Of a DNA stretch of 64,000 nucleotides, positions 24,016 through 32,940 are shown in pieces; position 1 is the stretch's first letter; each line of letters opens with the position of its first letter. The notes under the pieces are model-generated. The model made no database searches. It saw nothing but the letters and a program-made list of their open reading frames with translations, and was not told the DNA's origin. Location: positions 1 to 64,000 of the forward strand of contig NZ_BCYO01000002.1 of NCBI RefSeq assembly GCF_001598235.1, given 5' to 3'. The DNA is from Polaromonas jejuensis NBRC 106434 (lineage in GTDB: Bacteria > Pseudomonadota > Gammaproteobacteria > Burkholderiales > Burkholderiaceae_C). The translations under genes and the position numbers were made by a program.

Positions 24016-26904
24016 TTGACGCTGGCTTTCACCGGCAGCAGCCGGGCCGCTGGCATACTCTATAGACCCGTGAAAAACAGCACCCAGTCACTATTTGCCG
24101 CCCATGCGCTGGACTCCCCTGGCGCGCTGGCGGCTGCCTTGGCGCCCGCCGCAGCGGCCGGGCACTTTGACGAAGTGCGTGGCCGCCCGTCTTTGGGTCC
24201 GGCGGCTGCGGAAGCTCTGCCACCCGTCCCGCCCATGCTGCGCCCGGCAGGCTCGCCAGGCAACGTTGTCCCCCAATCTCCCGAGGCCAACCAGACGGCA
24301 GAGCCAGAAGCCGCCCCTGGCGAGGCACTGTCCGTCCACTGGACCTGCTTTTTCAATTTTCTGGGCCAGGACGGCTTTTACGACCTGAACCGGCGCCGCG
24401 CCAGCCTGCAGCGCCAGATCCGCGACAACGGCGTCACCTACAACGTCTACGCCGATGCCAACGGACCGCAGCGGCCGTGGTCGCTGGACCTGCTTCCCAT
24501 GCTGGTGTCGCCCCAGGACTGGGCATTGATTGAAACCGGCATCCAGCAGCGCGCCCGCCTGCTGGACCGGGTGATGGCCGATATTTATGGCCCGCAGCAG
24601 TTGCTTGTCCAGGGGCTGCTGCCCAGTGCACTGGTGCATGCCCACCCCGGCTACCTGCGCGGGATGCACGACGTCAAACCACCTGGCGGCACCTATCTGC
24701 ACATTGCCGCGTTTGACCTCGCCCATGGCCCGGATGGCCAATGGTCAGTGGTGTCGCAACGCACGCAGGCGCCGTCCGGCTTGGGCTACCTGCTGGAAAA
24801 CCGCCTGATCATCTCCCAGCTGTTTCCCGAGGCCTTTCGCGAAATGAACGTGCAGCGGCTGCTCGCCGCCTACACGGCGCTGGCCGACGGCCTGAAAGCC
24901 ATGAGTCCGACACAGCCGGGTGAGGGCGACGGCCGCGTGGTGCTGCTGACCCCCGGCCCCTATAACGAAACCTATTTTGAACATGCCTATCTGGCGCGCT
25001 TTTTGGGCCTGACGCTGGTCGAAGGCAGCGACCTGATGGTGCGCGACGACCGGCTGTACCTCAAAACCCTGCAGGGCCTGGAGCCGGTGCACGGCGTGCT
25101 CAAGCGGCTGGACGATGAATTCCTGGACCCGCTGGAGTTGCGTTCCGACTCCGCGCTGGGCGTGCCCGGCCTGCTGCAAGTCATTCGCGCCGGCAACGTG
25201 CTGGTGGCCAACATGCCGGGCTCGGCCTTTCTGGAATCCAGCGCCCTGCTCGGCTTTTTGCCCGCGCTCTCAGAACACCTGCTGGGTGAAACGCTGGCCC
25301 TGCCTTCGCTGGACACCTGGTGGTGCGGCGAACAGGCGGTCATGCAGGACGTGCTCAGTCAGCTCAAGGACTGTGTCATCAAGCCGACCTATCCCGACTC
25401 GGGCACCGTGTCGGTCATTGGCAACACACTGAGCCGCCGCGAACTCGATGAATGGGCCGGCCGCATCATCCGCCGGGGCGAAGACTACACCGTTCAGGCC
25501 TACCAGCCGCTGTCCCAAACGCCCACCTGGCAAGGCGAAAGAATTGCCCCGCGCTCGGCCATGCTGCGCGTCTTTGCCGTCGCTGACGGCACCGGCTCAT
25601 GGCAGGTGATGCCCGGCGGCCTGGCGCGGCTGACCGGTACCAACGAAAACATCGCCTCCATGCAGCACGGCGGCAGCAGCGCCGATGTGTGGGTTCTGGG
25701 CGCGCCGTCTGGCCCGGCCACGAGCGCGCCCGCTGGACGTCCGGCCGTTCCACACGCAGAGCGGCCCGCGCCCGCCCGGGCCACGGCCCCGCTGCGGCGT
25801 CGGCCGCCAGTCACCAGCCGGGCAGCGGAAAACCTTTTCTGGCTGGGCCGCTACACCGAACGCACAGAAAACGCCACCCGCCTGGCGCAACTCACCCTGC
25901 AGTGCCTCAATTCCGAAGAAGCGGTTTCCCAGCCGCTGCTGGCCTGGCTGAGCAGCATGGCGGTGGCCAACGCGTTGGTGCTCAGCACCGTGCCACCGGC
26001 CACGCAGTCGCGCCGCGTCTTTGAACGCGCCCTGATCGCCAACCTGCCCCATACCGGCCAGGCCGCCAGCGTCGGCGCCAACCTCAAAGCCATCAAGAAT
26101 GCCGCGTCGGCGGTGCGCGAGCGCCTGTCCCTGGAGCAGTGGCATGTGATCGTCCGCGCCGAGGCCGACTTTTTCAAGCACCGCGACGCCTTCAGACCCA
26201 CCCACTCGTTCGGCGCCATGGCATCGCAAAGCCAAAGCCAAAGCCAAGGTCAGGGCCAAAGTCAAAGCCAGGGCGCTCAACACCCGCTGGAGTATTCATC
26301 GGCCGAAGCGCTCAAAGCCCTGGAGTCGGCCAGCGGGTTTCTGGCCGCCATGACAGGCGCTCAGACCGACCGCATGACACGCGACGATGGCTGGCGGCTG
26401 CTGAGCCTGGGCAGGATGATCGAGCGGCTCAACACCCTGGCCACCGCGCTGATGCGGGGCTTTGAATCCGGTGCGGTCTTTGAGACCGGCGGTTTCAGCG
26501 CGATGGTGGCGCTGTTTGACAGCACCGTCACCTTCAATGCGCAGTACCAGCAGCGCCGCGACATTCCGGCCTTGCTCGACCTGCTGGTGCTGGACCGCGA
26601 CAACCCCCGCGCCTTGGGCTGGGTGATGCAAACACTGCGCGGCCGCCTGGCCAAACTGACGGGCAGCACGCCCGGTGATTTACGCGGGATGGCCTGGAGC
26701 CTGCCTGACCCCGACAACTGGGTACTGGCCGATTTATGCGAAAGCACGCCAGCCAGCAGCCAAGGCAGCGATAAAACCCGGCGTTACGGCAAGCTGCATG
26801 ACTTGCTCGAAGAATGCAGCCAGGCGGCGCTGGAACTCTCGGACACGCTGAGCCGGCGCTATTTCAGCCATGCCGACTCAGGCAGTCAGAGCCTCGGAGC
26901 CTGA
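24016..26904 (+). CDS. ATP-grasp (circularly permuted) / alpha-E fusion protein (cassette B)
   Basis: The 962-residue protein has a ~95-residue Ala/Pro-rich N-terminus, then an ATP-grasp region (LNRRRASLQRQIRDNGVTYN, YADANGPQRPWSLDLLP, GTVSVIGNTLSRREL) to about residue 560. A Pro/Ala/Arg linker follows, then a full alpha-E domain starting TSRAAENLFWLGRYTERTEN. It equals the two separate cassette A genes joined in one chain. A Ser-Gln run in the alpha-E part is encoded by a hexamer repeat at 26221-26275. The start is uncertain: TTG 24016 or GTG 24070, neither with a convincing ribosome site. Confidence 0.9.
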   Translation: MTLAFTGSSRAAGILYRPVKNSTQSLFAAHALDSPGALAAALAPAAAAGHFDEVRGRPSLGPAAAEALPPVPPMLRPAGSPGNVVPQSPEANQTAEPEAAPGEALSVHWTCFFNFLGQDGFYDLNRRRASLQRQIRDNGVTYNVYADANGPQRPWSLDLLPMLVSPQDWALIETGIQQRARLLDRVMADIYGPQQLLVQGLLPSALVHAHPGYLRGMHDVKPPGGTYLHIAAFDLAHGPDGQWSVVSQRTQAPSGLGYLLENRLIISQLFPEAFREMNVQRLLAAYTALADGLKAMSPTQPGEGDGRVVLLTPGPYNETYFEHAYLARFLGLTLVEGSDLMVRDDRLYLKTLQGLEPVHGVLKRLDDEFLDPLELRSDSALGVPGLLQVIRAGNVLVANMPGSAFLESSALLGFLPALSEHLLGETLALPSLDTWWCGEQAVMQDVLSQLKDCVIKPTYPDSGTVSVIGNTLSRRELDEWAGRIIRRGEDYTVQAYQPLSQTPTWQGERIAPRSAMLRVFAVADGTGSWQVMPGGLARLTGTNENIASMQHGGSSADVWVLGAPSGPATSAPAGRPAVPHAERPAPARATAPLRRRPPVTSRAAENLFWLGRYTERTENATRLAQLTLQCLNSEEAVSQPLLAWLSSMAVANALVLSTVPPATQSRRVFERALIANLPHTGQAASVGANLKAIKNAASAVRERLSLEQWHVIVRAEADFFKHRDAFRPTHSFGAMASQSQSQSQGQGQSQSQGAQHPLEYSSAEALKALESASGFLAAMTGAQTDRMTRDDGWRLLSLGRMIERLNTLATALMRGFESGAVFETGGFSAMVALFDSTVTFNAQYQQRRDIPALLDLLVLDRDNPRALGWVMQTLRGRLAKLTGSTPGDLRGMAWSLPDPDNWVLADLCESTPASSQGSDKTRRYGKLHDLLEECSQAALELSDTLSRRYFSHADSGSQSLGA
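26221..26275 (+). repeat. Imperfect CAAAGC-type hexanucleotide tandem repeat
   Basis: Successive variants of CAAAGC (CAAGGT, CAGGGC, CAAAGT) encode alternating Ser-Gln / Gly-Gln in the alpha-E half of the fusion. Unit changes would preserve frame. Confidence 0.75.
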
Positions 26905-26909
26905 TTCCC

Positions 26910-27830
26910 GTGCTGCTTCACGTTGTTCACGAAACCCGCTACCGCTACATGCCAACGGTGGAAAACGCCCACCACATGGTGTACCTCAAGCCCGCCAACG
27001 GCAGCGGGCAGACCTTGCTGCGCCACGCGCTGCGGGTCGATCCGGCCCCGGCGCAACTGTGCGACGCGGTGGACATGTACGGCAACACGCGCACCTATTT
27101 TTCACTGCAGGCCGCGCATGAGCGCCTGCTGGTCGTGGCCGACAGCGTCATTTCCACATCGACCGCTGCGCCACTTCAGGACGCCACGGCCTGCGCCGCC
27201 TGGGAGCGTGTCAGGGACCAGTTCCGCTACCAGGCGGGCACCGCCTACGACAGCGCATCCGAGTTCCTGTTTGCCTCGCCCTGCATTCCCCGCGACGACG
27301 CCTTTGTCGAATTCGCCCGCCCCAGCTTCCCGCCCGGGCGCCCCCTGCCAGACGCGGCGCGCGACCTGATGAACCGCATCCACACCGCCATGGCCTACGA
27401 AAGCGCCAGCACCGAGGTGAATACGCCCGCCCTGGACGCCCTCAGGCAAGGCAAAGGCGTGTGCCAGGATTTTGCCCACATCATGGTGGCCTGCTGCCGC
27501 GCCATGGGCTTGCCGGCGCGCTACGTCAGCGGCTACATGCTGACCAACCCGCCACCCGGACAGCCTCGGCTGATTGGCTGCGATGCCTCACATGCCTGGG
27601 CCTCGGTGTATGTGCCCGACCTGCGCCAGTGGCTGGACTTTGACCCCACCAACAACCGGGCGCCAGGCGAAGACTATGTGGCGCTGGCCACCGGCCGCGA
27701 TTTTCTGGACGTGTCGCCCATGCGCGGCGTGATTCGCGGCGGCGCGCAGCACACGCTGGAAGTCGCCGTGACCGTGACGCCGCTGGCGCCCGGCGATACG
27801 TTCAGCGGTATGCCCGGCGCGGACGGCTGA
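26910..27830 (+). CDS. Transglutaminase family protein (cassette B)
   Basis: The 306-residue protein starts at a GTG 5 nt after the fusion gene's stop and begins MLLHVVHETRYRYMPTVENA. The core has Cys in GKGVCQDFAHIMVACCRAMG, His in CDASHAWASVYV and Asp in LDFDPTNNRAPGEDY. The end is DVSPMRGVIRGGAQHTLEVA. It is the paralogue of the cassette A transglutaminase (same C-terminal P-x-x-GV-x-GG layout) and completes cassette B. An upstream in-frame extension overlaps the previous gene and is not homologous, so it was rejected. Confidence 0.92.
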   Translation: MLLHVVHETRYRYMPTVENAHHMVYLKPANGSGQTLLRHALRVDPAPAQLCDAVDMYGNTRTYFSLQAAHERLLVVADSVISTSTAAPLQDATACAAWERVRDQFRYQAGTAYDSASEFLFASPCIPRDDAFVEFARPSFPPGRPLPDAARDLMNRIHTAMAYESASTEVNTPALDALRQGKGVCQDFAHIMVACCRAMGLPARYVSGYMLTNPPPGQPRLIGCDASHAWASVYVPDLRQWLDFDPTNNRAPGEDYVALATGRDFLDVSPMRGVIRGGAQHTLEVAVTVTPLAPGDTFSGMPGADG

Positions 27831-27907
27831 ACGCCTGGCAGTGGCCCGGACAGGCGAATAAGGCCCGCCCCTCGGTTAAGATAAAACCGCCACCGGCCCG
27901 CCCCTTC

Positions 27908-27967
27908 GCTACTCTTTTCATAGCTGGTCGCGCAGATGAAACAAGCGCCAGAGGCCTTTTTTCTTTA
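27908..27967 (+). repeat. Dispersed GCTAT-repeat copy upstream of ridA
   Basis: GCTAC, 6 nt, ATAGC, then TGGTCGCGCAGATG, CAAGCGCCAGAGGCC and a T-run. It fills much of the 172-bp gap before ridA and ends 36 bp before its start codon. Confidence 0.7.
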
Positions 27968-28002
27968 AAGATTATTCTCTCTAACAGCACCAGGAAACCA
28001 CC

Positions 28003-28473
28003 ATGACCACCTCCACGAACAACGTTTACGACAAGCTCAGCGCCCTCAACATCACCCTGCCTGCAGTGGCCACCCCGGCCGCTGCCTACCTGCCTTTTGT
28101 GCAGACCGGCAAGCTGGTGTTCCTGAGCGGCCACCTCGCCAAGAAAGACGGCAAGGTCATCGTCGGCCAGCTCGGCAAGAACATCAGCACCGAAGAAGGC
28201 AAGGCCGCCGCCCGCGCCATCGCCATCGACCTCATGGGCACGCTGCACGCGGCCGTCGGCGACCTCAACAAGGTCAAGCGCATCGTGAAAGTGATGAGCC
28301 TGGTCAACTCCACAGGCGATTTCACCGAGCAGCATCTGGTCACCAACGGCGCCAGCGAGTTGCTGGGTGAAGTCTTCGGCGCCGCCGGGGTGCACGCCCG
28401 CAGCGCCTTTGGCGTGGCGCAGATTCCGATGGGGGCCTGCGTGGAGATCGAGATGATTGCCGAGGTCGCTTGA
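28003..28473 (+). CDS. RidA family protein (YjgF/YER057c/UK114)
   Basis: The 156-residue protein shows KLVFLSGHLAKKDGKV, a central VGDLNKVKRIVKVMSLVNS and the C-terminal signature GVHARSAFGVAQIPMGACVEIEMIAEV with the conserved Arg that binds imine/enamine carboxylates. RidA proteins hydrolyse reactive 2-aminoacrylate-type intermediates. This longer subgroup (the XynX/YjgH-like type, ~150 aa) is less well characterised than classical 130-aa RidA, so the exact substrate is open. Ribosome site AGGAAA precedes ATG 28003. Confidence 0.88.
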   Translation: MTTSTNNVYDKLSALNITLPAVATPAAAYLPFVQTGKLVFLSGHLAKKDGKVIVGQLGKNISTEEGKAAARAIAIDLMGTLHAAVGDLNKVKRIVKVMSLVNSTGDFTEQHLVTNGASELLGEVFGAAGVHARSAFGVAQIPMGACVEIEMIAEVA

Positions 28474-28563
28474 AGAAGCTCAGCGTGGACCGTGCGGCAT
28501 AACCCGCCGCCTCACCGGCACATCGATTTAAAATAACCGCGCCTCGGGAGGAATCCCGGGACA

Positions 28564-28720
<157 letters not shown>

Positions 28721-28807
28721 TGCAGACGGCTGCGCCGTGCTTTTCAGCGTGGGTGCGGCCGCAGGCTCGTGCGCCCTGATTCTGGTATCACCTTTTGACA
28801 GGAACCC

Positions 28808-29347
28808 ATGAGTCAGACTGACCTTAGCCATATTTCCGCCCACCCGCGCCCCGGCGCATCGACCGCCTTGGTCGCTTCCGGTGCGGCACCGCTTCCCCGT
28901 TTTGCGTTCATCCAGTCGTCCTGGCACGAAGACATCGTGGACAACGGCCGCATTGCCTTCCTGGCCGAAATGGCCGGGCGTGGCGTGGGCGCCGAAGCCA
29001 TCGACGTGTTCCGCGTGCCGGGCGCGTTTGAGATTCCGCTGCACGCGAAAAAGCTGGCGCAGTCCGGGCGCTATGCTGGCGTGGTGTGCTGCGGCCTGGT
29101 GGTGGATGGCGGCATCTACCGCCACGACTTTGTCGCCAGCGCGGTGATCGATGCGCTCATGCGGGTGCAGCTGGATACCGGCGTGCCGGTGTTCTCGGTG
29201 GTGCTCACGCCGCTGCACTTTCACGAGCATGAGGAGCATCGCCGCTTCTTCAGCGGGCATTTCCTCACCAAGGGCAAGGAAGCCGCCCAGGCCTGCGTGC
29301 AGACGGTGGCGAGCCTGCAAAACGTCGATGCGCTGCTGAGCGCCTGA
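28808..29347 (+). CDS. ribH: 6,7-dimethyl-8-ribityllumazine synthase, type II (RibH2-like)
   Basis: The 179-residue protein shows FAFIQSSWHEDIVDNGR, FRVPGAFEIPLHAKKLAQSG, VVDGGIYRHDFVASAVID and VVLTPLHFHEHEEHRRFF. The IYRHDFV and HFHEHEEH blocks match the type II enzymes of Brucella/Mesorhizobium rather than type I (which have GGTxHFEYV). It condenses 5-amino-6-ribitylaminouracil with 3,4-dihydroxybutanone phosphate. It is a stand-alone gene under the FMN riboswitch, so it is probably a second, flavin-regulated lumazine synthase with other rib genes elsewhere. Confidence 0.95.
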   Translation: MSQTDLSHISAHPRPGASTALVASGAAPLPRFAFIQSSWHEDIVDNGRIAFLAEMAGRGVGAEAIDVFRVPGAFEIPLHAKKLAQSGRYAGVVCCGLVVDGGIYRHDFVASAVIDALMRVQLDTGVPVFSVVLTPLHFHEHEEHRRFFSGHFLTKGKEAAQACVQTVASLQNVDALLSA

Positions 29348-29355
29348 TAAAGCCT

Positions 29356-29384
29356 GCGCCGCTCACCGGGAGCGGCGCGTTTCA
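29356..29384 (+). terminator. Hairpin after ribH, weak terminator
   Basis: A 9-bp perfect stem GCGCCGCTC/GAGCGGCGC with loop ACCGG is followed only by GTTTC. The T-tract is poor, so termination strength is uncertain. Confidence 0.5.
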
Positions 29385-29419
29385 CGGCCAGTTTCGCGGC
29401 GCTTCCCACGCTCCAGTTC

Positions 29420-29475
29420 GCTACCAAATCAGTAGCTGGTCGCGCCTGCCCCTTCTGGGCTGCAGGCGCTTTTCC
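29420..29475 (+). repeat. Dispersed GCTAC/GTAGC repeat copy between ribH and parC
   Basis: GCTAC, 7 nt, GTAGC, then TGGTCGCGCCTGCCCC, CTGGGCTGCAGGCGC and a T-run ending at the parC stop codon (convergent genes). Confidence 0.7.
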
Positions 29476-31829
29476 TATTCAACCCGCGCAATTCCTATGG
29501 GCTTGAAGCCGAGGTCCGCCGCCTTGCCTTTGCGCGCGCGCGCGGCGCGGGCGTTGTTGAGGCTGCGGATTTCCAGCGTTTCCTCACGCGCCTTGCCGCC
29601 GCGGCCAATGCCTTCAATCCGCACGCTGCGCGTGTAGGCGGCGGCACCGGCCAGCGTGTCCTTGGCATCCAGGTCAATCAGCACCAGGCCGCGTCCGCCC
29701 TTGTCCATCTGCTTGAGTTCGCTGATTTCAAAGGTCAGGATGCGGCCGCCGGTGGAGGCGCAAGCCACATGCGTGGCGGCGGCCATGGGCAAGGCGCCCG
29801 TGCTGCCCGAGACATGCGAGGGCTGGCACACGGTTTCACCCTCGGCGCAATTGATGAACACCTTGCCGGCCCGCTGGCGCGAGATCATGTTGTCCACCGT
29901 GGCGAGGAAGCCATAGCCGCCGCTGCCGCTGAGCAGCAGGGTGGCGCTGGCCGGACCGGCGAAGTAATGCAGCAGCTGCGTGCCGGATTCCAGATCAATC
30001 AGGGTCGTGAGCGGCTGGCCATCGCCGCGCGCGCCGGGCAGCGAGGACACCGGTACCGAGTAAATACGGCCGCGCGAGCCAAAGGCCAGCAAGGTATCGA
30101 CCGTGCGGCACTCGAAGGTGCCATACAGCCCGTCGCCGGCCTTGAAGGCAAAGCTGGCCGCATCGTGGCCGTGGCCGGTGCGGGCGCGCACCCAGCCCTT
30201 GCTGCTGACGACGACCGTGACCGGTTCGTCGAGCACCTTGACTTCCAGCACGGCTTTCTTCTCGGCCTGAATCAGGGTGCGGCGCGGGTCGGCAAACAGC
30301 TTGGCATCGGCCTCGATCTCCTTGACCATGAGGCGGCGCAGCGCTGCCGGGTTGCCCAGGATTTCTTCAAGCCGGCCCTGCTCTTCGCGCAGGGTCTTGA
30401 GCTCCTGCTCGATCTTGATGGCTTCGAGCCGGGCCAACTGGCGCAGGCGAATTTCAAGAATGTCGTCGGCCTGGCGTTCGCTGAGACTGAAGCGCTCCAT
30501 CAGCGCGGTTTTGGGCTCGTCAGACTGGCGGATGATGGCAATCACCTCATCGATGTTGAGCAGCACCAGCTGCCGCCCTTCGAGGATGTGGATGCGTGCC
30601 AGCACCTTGTCGAGCCGGTGCTGGGAGCGCTTTTGCACCGTGCTTTGCCTGAACTCTATCCACTCCAGCAGCATCTGCCGCAAGGATTTTTGCGTGGGCT
30701 TGCCGTCCAGCCCGACCATGGTGAGGTTGATGGACGACGAGCTCTCCAGGCTGGTGTGCGCCAGCAGGGTGTTGATGAGCTCGGACTGTTCGATCTTGCT
30801 GGTCTTGGGCTCGAACACCAGGCGCACGGCGGCGTCCTTGCTGGATTCGTCGCGCACCACGTCGAGCACAGACAGCACGGTTTGCTTGAGCTGCACCTGG
30901 TCCTGGCTGAGCGCCTTTTTGCCGGCCTTGATCTTGGGATTGGTCAGCTCCTCGATTTCTTCCAGCACTTTTTGCGTGCTGACGCCGGGCGGCAGCTCCT
31001 GCACCACCAGCTGCCACTGGCCGCGCGCCAGGTCTTCAATCTTCCAGCGCGCGCGCACCTTGAGCGAGCCCCGGCCGCTGCTGTAAGCCGCCGCAATTTC
31101 GGCGGCACTCGAAATGATCTGCCCGCCACCCGGGTAGTCCGGCCCGGCGATCAGCGTGTACAGCTCGTCGTCGCTGAGTTTGGGCGTCTTGATGAGGGCC
31201 ACGCAGGCGTCGGCCACCTCGCGCAGGTTGTGGCTGGGGATTTCGGTCGCCAGCCCCACGGCAATGCCGCTGGCGCCGTTGAGCAGGGTAAAGGGCAGGC
31301 GCGCGGGCAGCTGCCTGGGCTCTTCGGTGGAGCCGTCGTAGTTGGGCACGAAGTCCACCGTGCCTTCGTCGATCTCATCGATCAGCAGGCTGGTGATGCG
31401 GGCCAGGCGGGCTTCGGTGTAGCGCATGGCGGCCGCGCCGTCGCCGTCGCGGCTGCCGAAGTTGCCCTGCCCGTCGATAAGCGGGTAGCGCTGCGAAAAG
31501 TCCTGCGCCATGCGCACCAGCGCGTCATACGCGGCCTGGTCACCGTGCGGGTGGAAGCGGCCCAGCACATCGCCCACGACACGGGCGCTTTTGACGGGCC
31601 GAGCGCCGCTGGCGCCATTGGCACCGCCAAAGCCCAGGCCCATGCGTGCCATGCTGTACAAAATGCGCCGCTGCACGGGCTTCTGGCCGTCGCACACATC
31701 GGGCAGCGCCCGGCCCTTGACCACGCTCAGGGCGTATTCAAGGTAGGCGCGTTGCGCATACGCGGCCAGCGAGTCCTGGTCAGCGGGTTCAGCGTTCTGG
31801 GCTTCGGGGCCCGGCGTAAAAAGATCCAT
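29475..31829 (-). CDS. parC: DNA topoisomerase IV subunit A
   Basis: The 784-residue protein contains [34 protein letters not shown] with the [20 protein letters not shown] block and the catalytic Tyr in [11 protein letters not shown]. The C-terminal part has only shallow beta-propeller similarity ([20 protein letters not shown]). It decatenates replicated chromosomes with ParE (encoded two genes upstream). The [20 protein letters not shown] segment follows the tower region typical of ParC rather than GyrA. The start ATG 31829 gives the expected N-terminus. Confidence 0.95.
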   Translation of the reverse strand: MDLFTPGPEAQNAEPADQDSLAAYAQRAYLEYALSVVKGRALPDVCDGQKPVQRRILYSMARMGLGFGGANGASGARPVKSARVVGDVLGRFHPHGDQAAYDALVRMAQDFSQRYPLIDGQGNFGSRDGDGAAAMRYTEARLARITSLLIDEIDEGTVDFVPNYDGSTEEPRQLPARLPFTLLNGASGIAVGLATEIPSHNLREVADACVALIKTPKLSDDELYTLIAGPDYPGGGQIISSAAEIAAAYSSGRGSLKVRARWKIEDLARGQWQLVVQELPPGVSTQKVLEEIEELTNPKIKAGKKALSQDQVQLKQTVLSVLDVVRDESSKDAAVRLVFEPKTSKIEQSELINTLLAHTSLESSSSINLTMVGLDGKPTQKSLRQMLLEWIEFRQSTVQKRSQHRLDKVLARIHILEGRQLVLLNIDEVIAIIRQSDEPKTALMERFSLSERQADDILEIRLRQLARLEAIKIEQELKTLREEQGRLEEILGNPAALRRLMVKEIEADAKLFADPRRTLIQAEKKAVLEVKVLDEPVTVVVSSKGWVRARTGHGHDAASFAFKAGDGLYGTFECRTVDTLLAFGSRGRIYSVPVSSLPGARGDGQPLTTLIDLESGTQLLHYFAGPASATLLLSGSGGYGFLATVDNMISRQRAGKVFINCAEGETVCQPSHVSGSTGALPMAAATHVACASTGGRILTFEISELKQMDKGGRGLVLIDLDAKDTLAGAAAYTRSVRIEGIGRGGKAREETLEIRSLNNARAARARKGKAADLGFKPIGIARVE

Positions 31830-31974
31830 CGTGTTTTGCTTGGGTTGGACAGGTTATGCAATGCCGATTCGCACAGGTACGGGGCAACAAAAAGTGAAAG
31901 GCGGGTCGGTTTTCAGCCCGCCGGGCGGGTAGATGCCGGGCTCTGCAGCACAGCCGAGGCAAGAAGCATGTTGC

Positions 31975-32940
31975 TCAATCCAGCCCGATCTTGCCCAGTG
32001 GCAAGGGGATGGCGGCCCCCGTGGACGGCACCATGTTGCTGCGGCCCGTCGGGCGGCCGCCCATCATTTCCATGCGGACCCGGCCCGGGGTGGCCCTCAT
32101 GTCGGGGGGCTTGAGGTGGTTGTAAAGCTGCATCACGGTTTTGACGTAATTACGGGTTTCGGGGAAATTGGGAATCCTGTTGCCCGCCCGCTGGACCGCG
32201 CCTTCTCCGGCGTTGTAAGCGGCAATCGCGAGTTCGAGCTGGCCGGGAAACAGCTGGATCAGGTCGTGCAGGTAGCTGGCGCCGGCGCGGATGTTGGTCC
32301 CGGGATCGGTGAGTTTTTTCTGGACCGGGGAATTCTTGTCGGCCCGCACGCCGTAGCGCTCGGCCGTGGGCGGAATCAGCTGCATCAGCCCGACAGCGCC
32401 CTTGGCAGAAACAGCGTGGGTGTCGAAGCCGGATTCGGTGGCGATCAGGGCTTGCAGCAGTTCGTACTCAATCCCGTGCCTCACAGAGGCCTCGCGCAGC
32501 AGATGCTTGACCGCCTTGTAATTGGGCGACACCTCAAAAAACGCCAGCAGCCTGGGAGGCGCGGCCGCCATGCCCGCGCCTTGGGGAGCGCCCCGGCCGG
32601 GCTGGCCGGCATCACCGGTGCTGCCGGCATCGAAGCGCTCGCCGCGGAAAAAAAGCGCATAGCGCTCGTCCAGCTGCAGCGCCGAAAAGTGGGCAATGCC
32701 CTGCGGATCGACATAGCCCCAGATATCGGCCCGGGCCGGGCTCGCATGCAAGGCCGCGAAAGCCATGACCAGCGCGGGCAAGGCCATGACGCGCCAGGAA
32801 AGCCGCGCGCGCCGGGCTCGTCGTGCACCTGTTCCTGCATTGATTCCCCCACTTGCGCCCGCGTCCACGCCCATGGCCATTCCCGCGCCGACGGGCGCTT
32901 GCATAGGCCACTTCAGAAACGGGAACAGGTTCAAATTCAT
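31975..32940 (-). CDS. Lytic transglycosylase (SLT domain), exported
   Basis: The 321-residue protein has a Gly/Ala-rich lead, then a signal-type helix (WRVMALPALVMAFAALHA) and a DUF4124-like patch (IWGYVDPQGIAHFS). It ends in an SLT domain with ALIATESGFDTHAVSAKGAV, GLMQLIPPTAERYGV and AIAAYNAGEGAVQRAGN. The catalytic Glu is in ATESGFD. It cleaves peptidoglycan in the periplasm. The ATG at 32940 shares one base with the parE TGA, so it is translationally coupled between parE and parC. The signal helix begins about residue 48, so a later start is possible. Confidence 0.9.
   Translation of the reverse strand: MNLNLFPFLKWPMQAPVGAGMAMGVDAGASGGINAGTGARRARRARLSWRVMALPALVMAFAALHASPARADIWGYVDPQGIAHFSALQLDERYALFFRGERFDAGSTGDAGQPGRGAPQGAGMAAAPPRLLAFFEVSPNYKAVKHLLREASVRHGIEYELLQALIATESGFDTHAVSAKGAVGLMQLIPPTAERYGVRADKNSPVQKKLTDPGTNIRAGASYLHDLIQLFPGQLELAIAAYNAGEGAVQRAGNRIPNFPETRNYVKTVMQLYNHLKPPDMRATPGRVRMEMMGGRPTGRSNMVPSTGAAIPLPLGKIGLD

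Noticed and set aside
26221-26275. Programmed frameshift site at the CAAAGC repeat
   Set aside because: The frame stays open through the repeat and matches the alpha-E domain on both sides; no slippery heptamer is needed.
29769-32114. A 781-codon open frame on the plus strand opposite parC
   Set aside because: It is antisense to an unmistakable topoisomerase gene, has His/Gln/Gly/Ala-rich non-protein-like composition and no motifs; such mirror frames are expected in GC-rich DNA.
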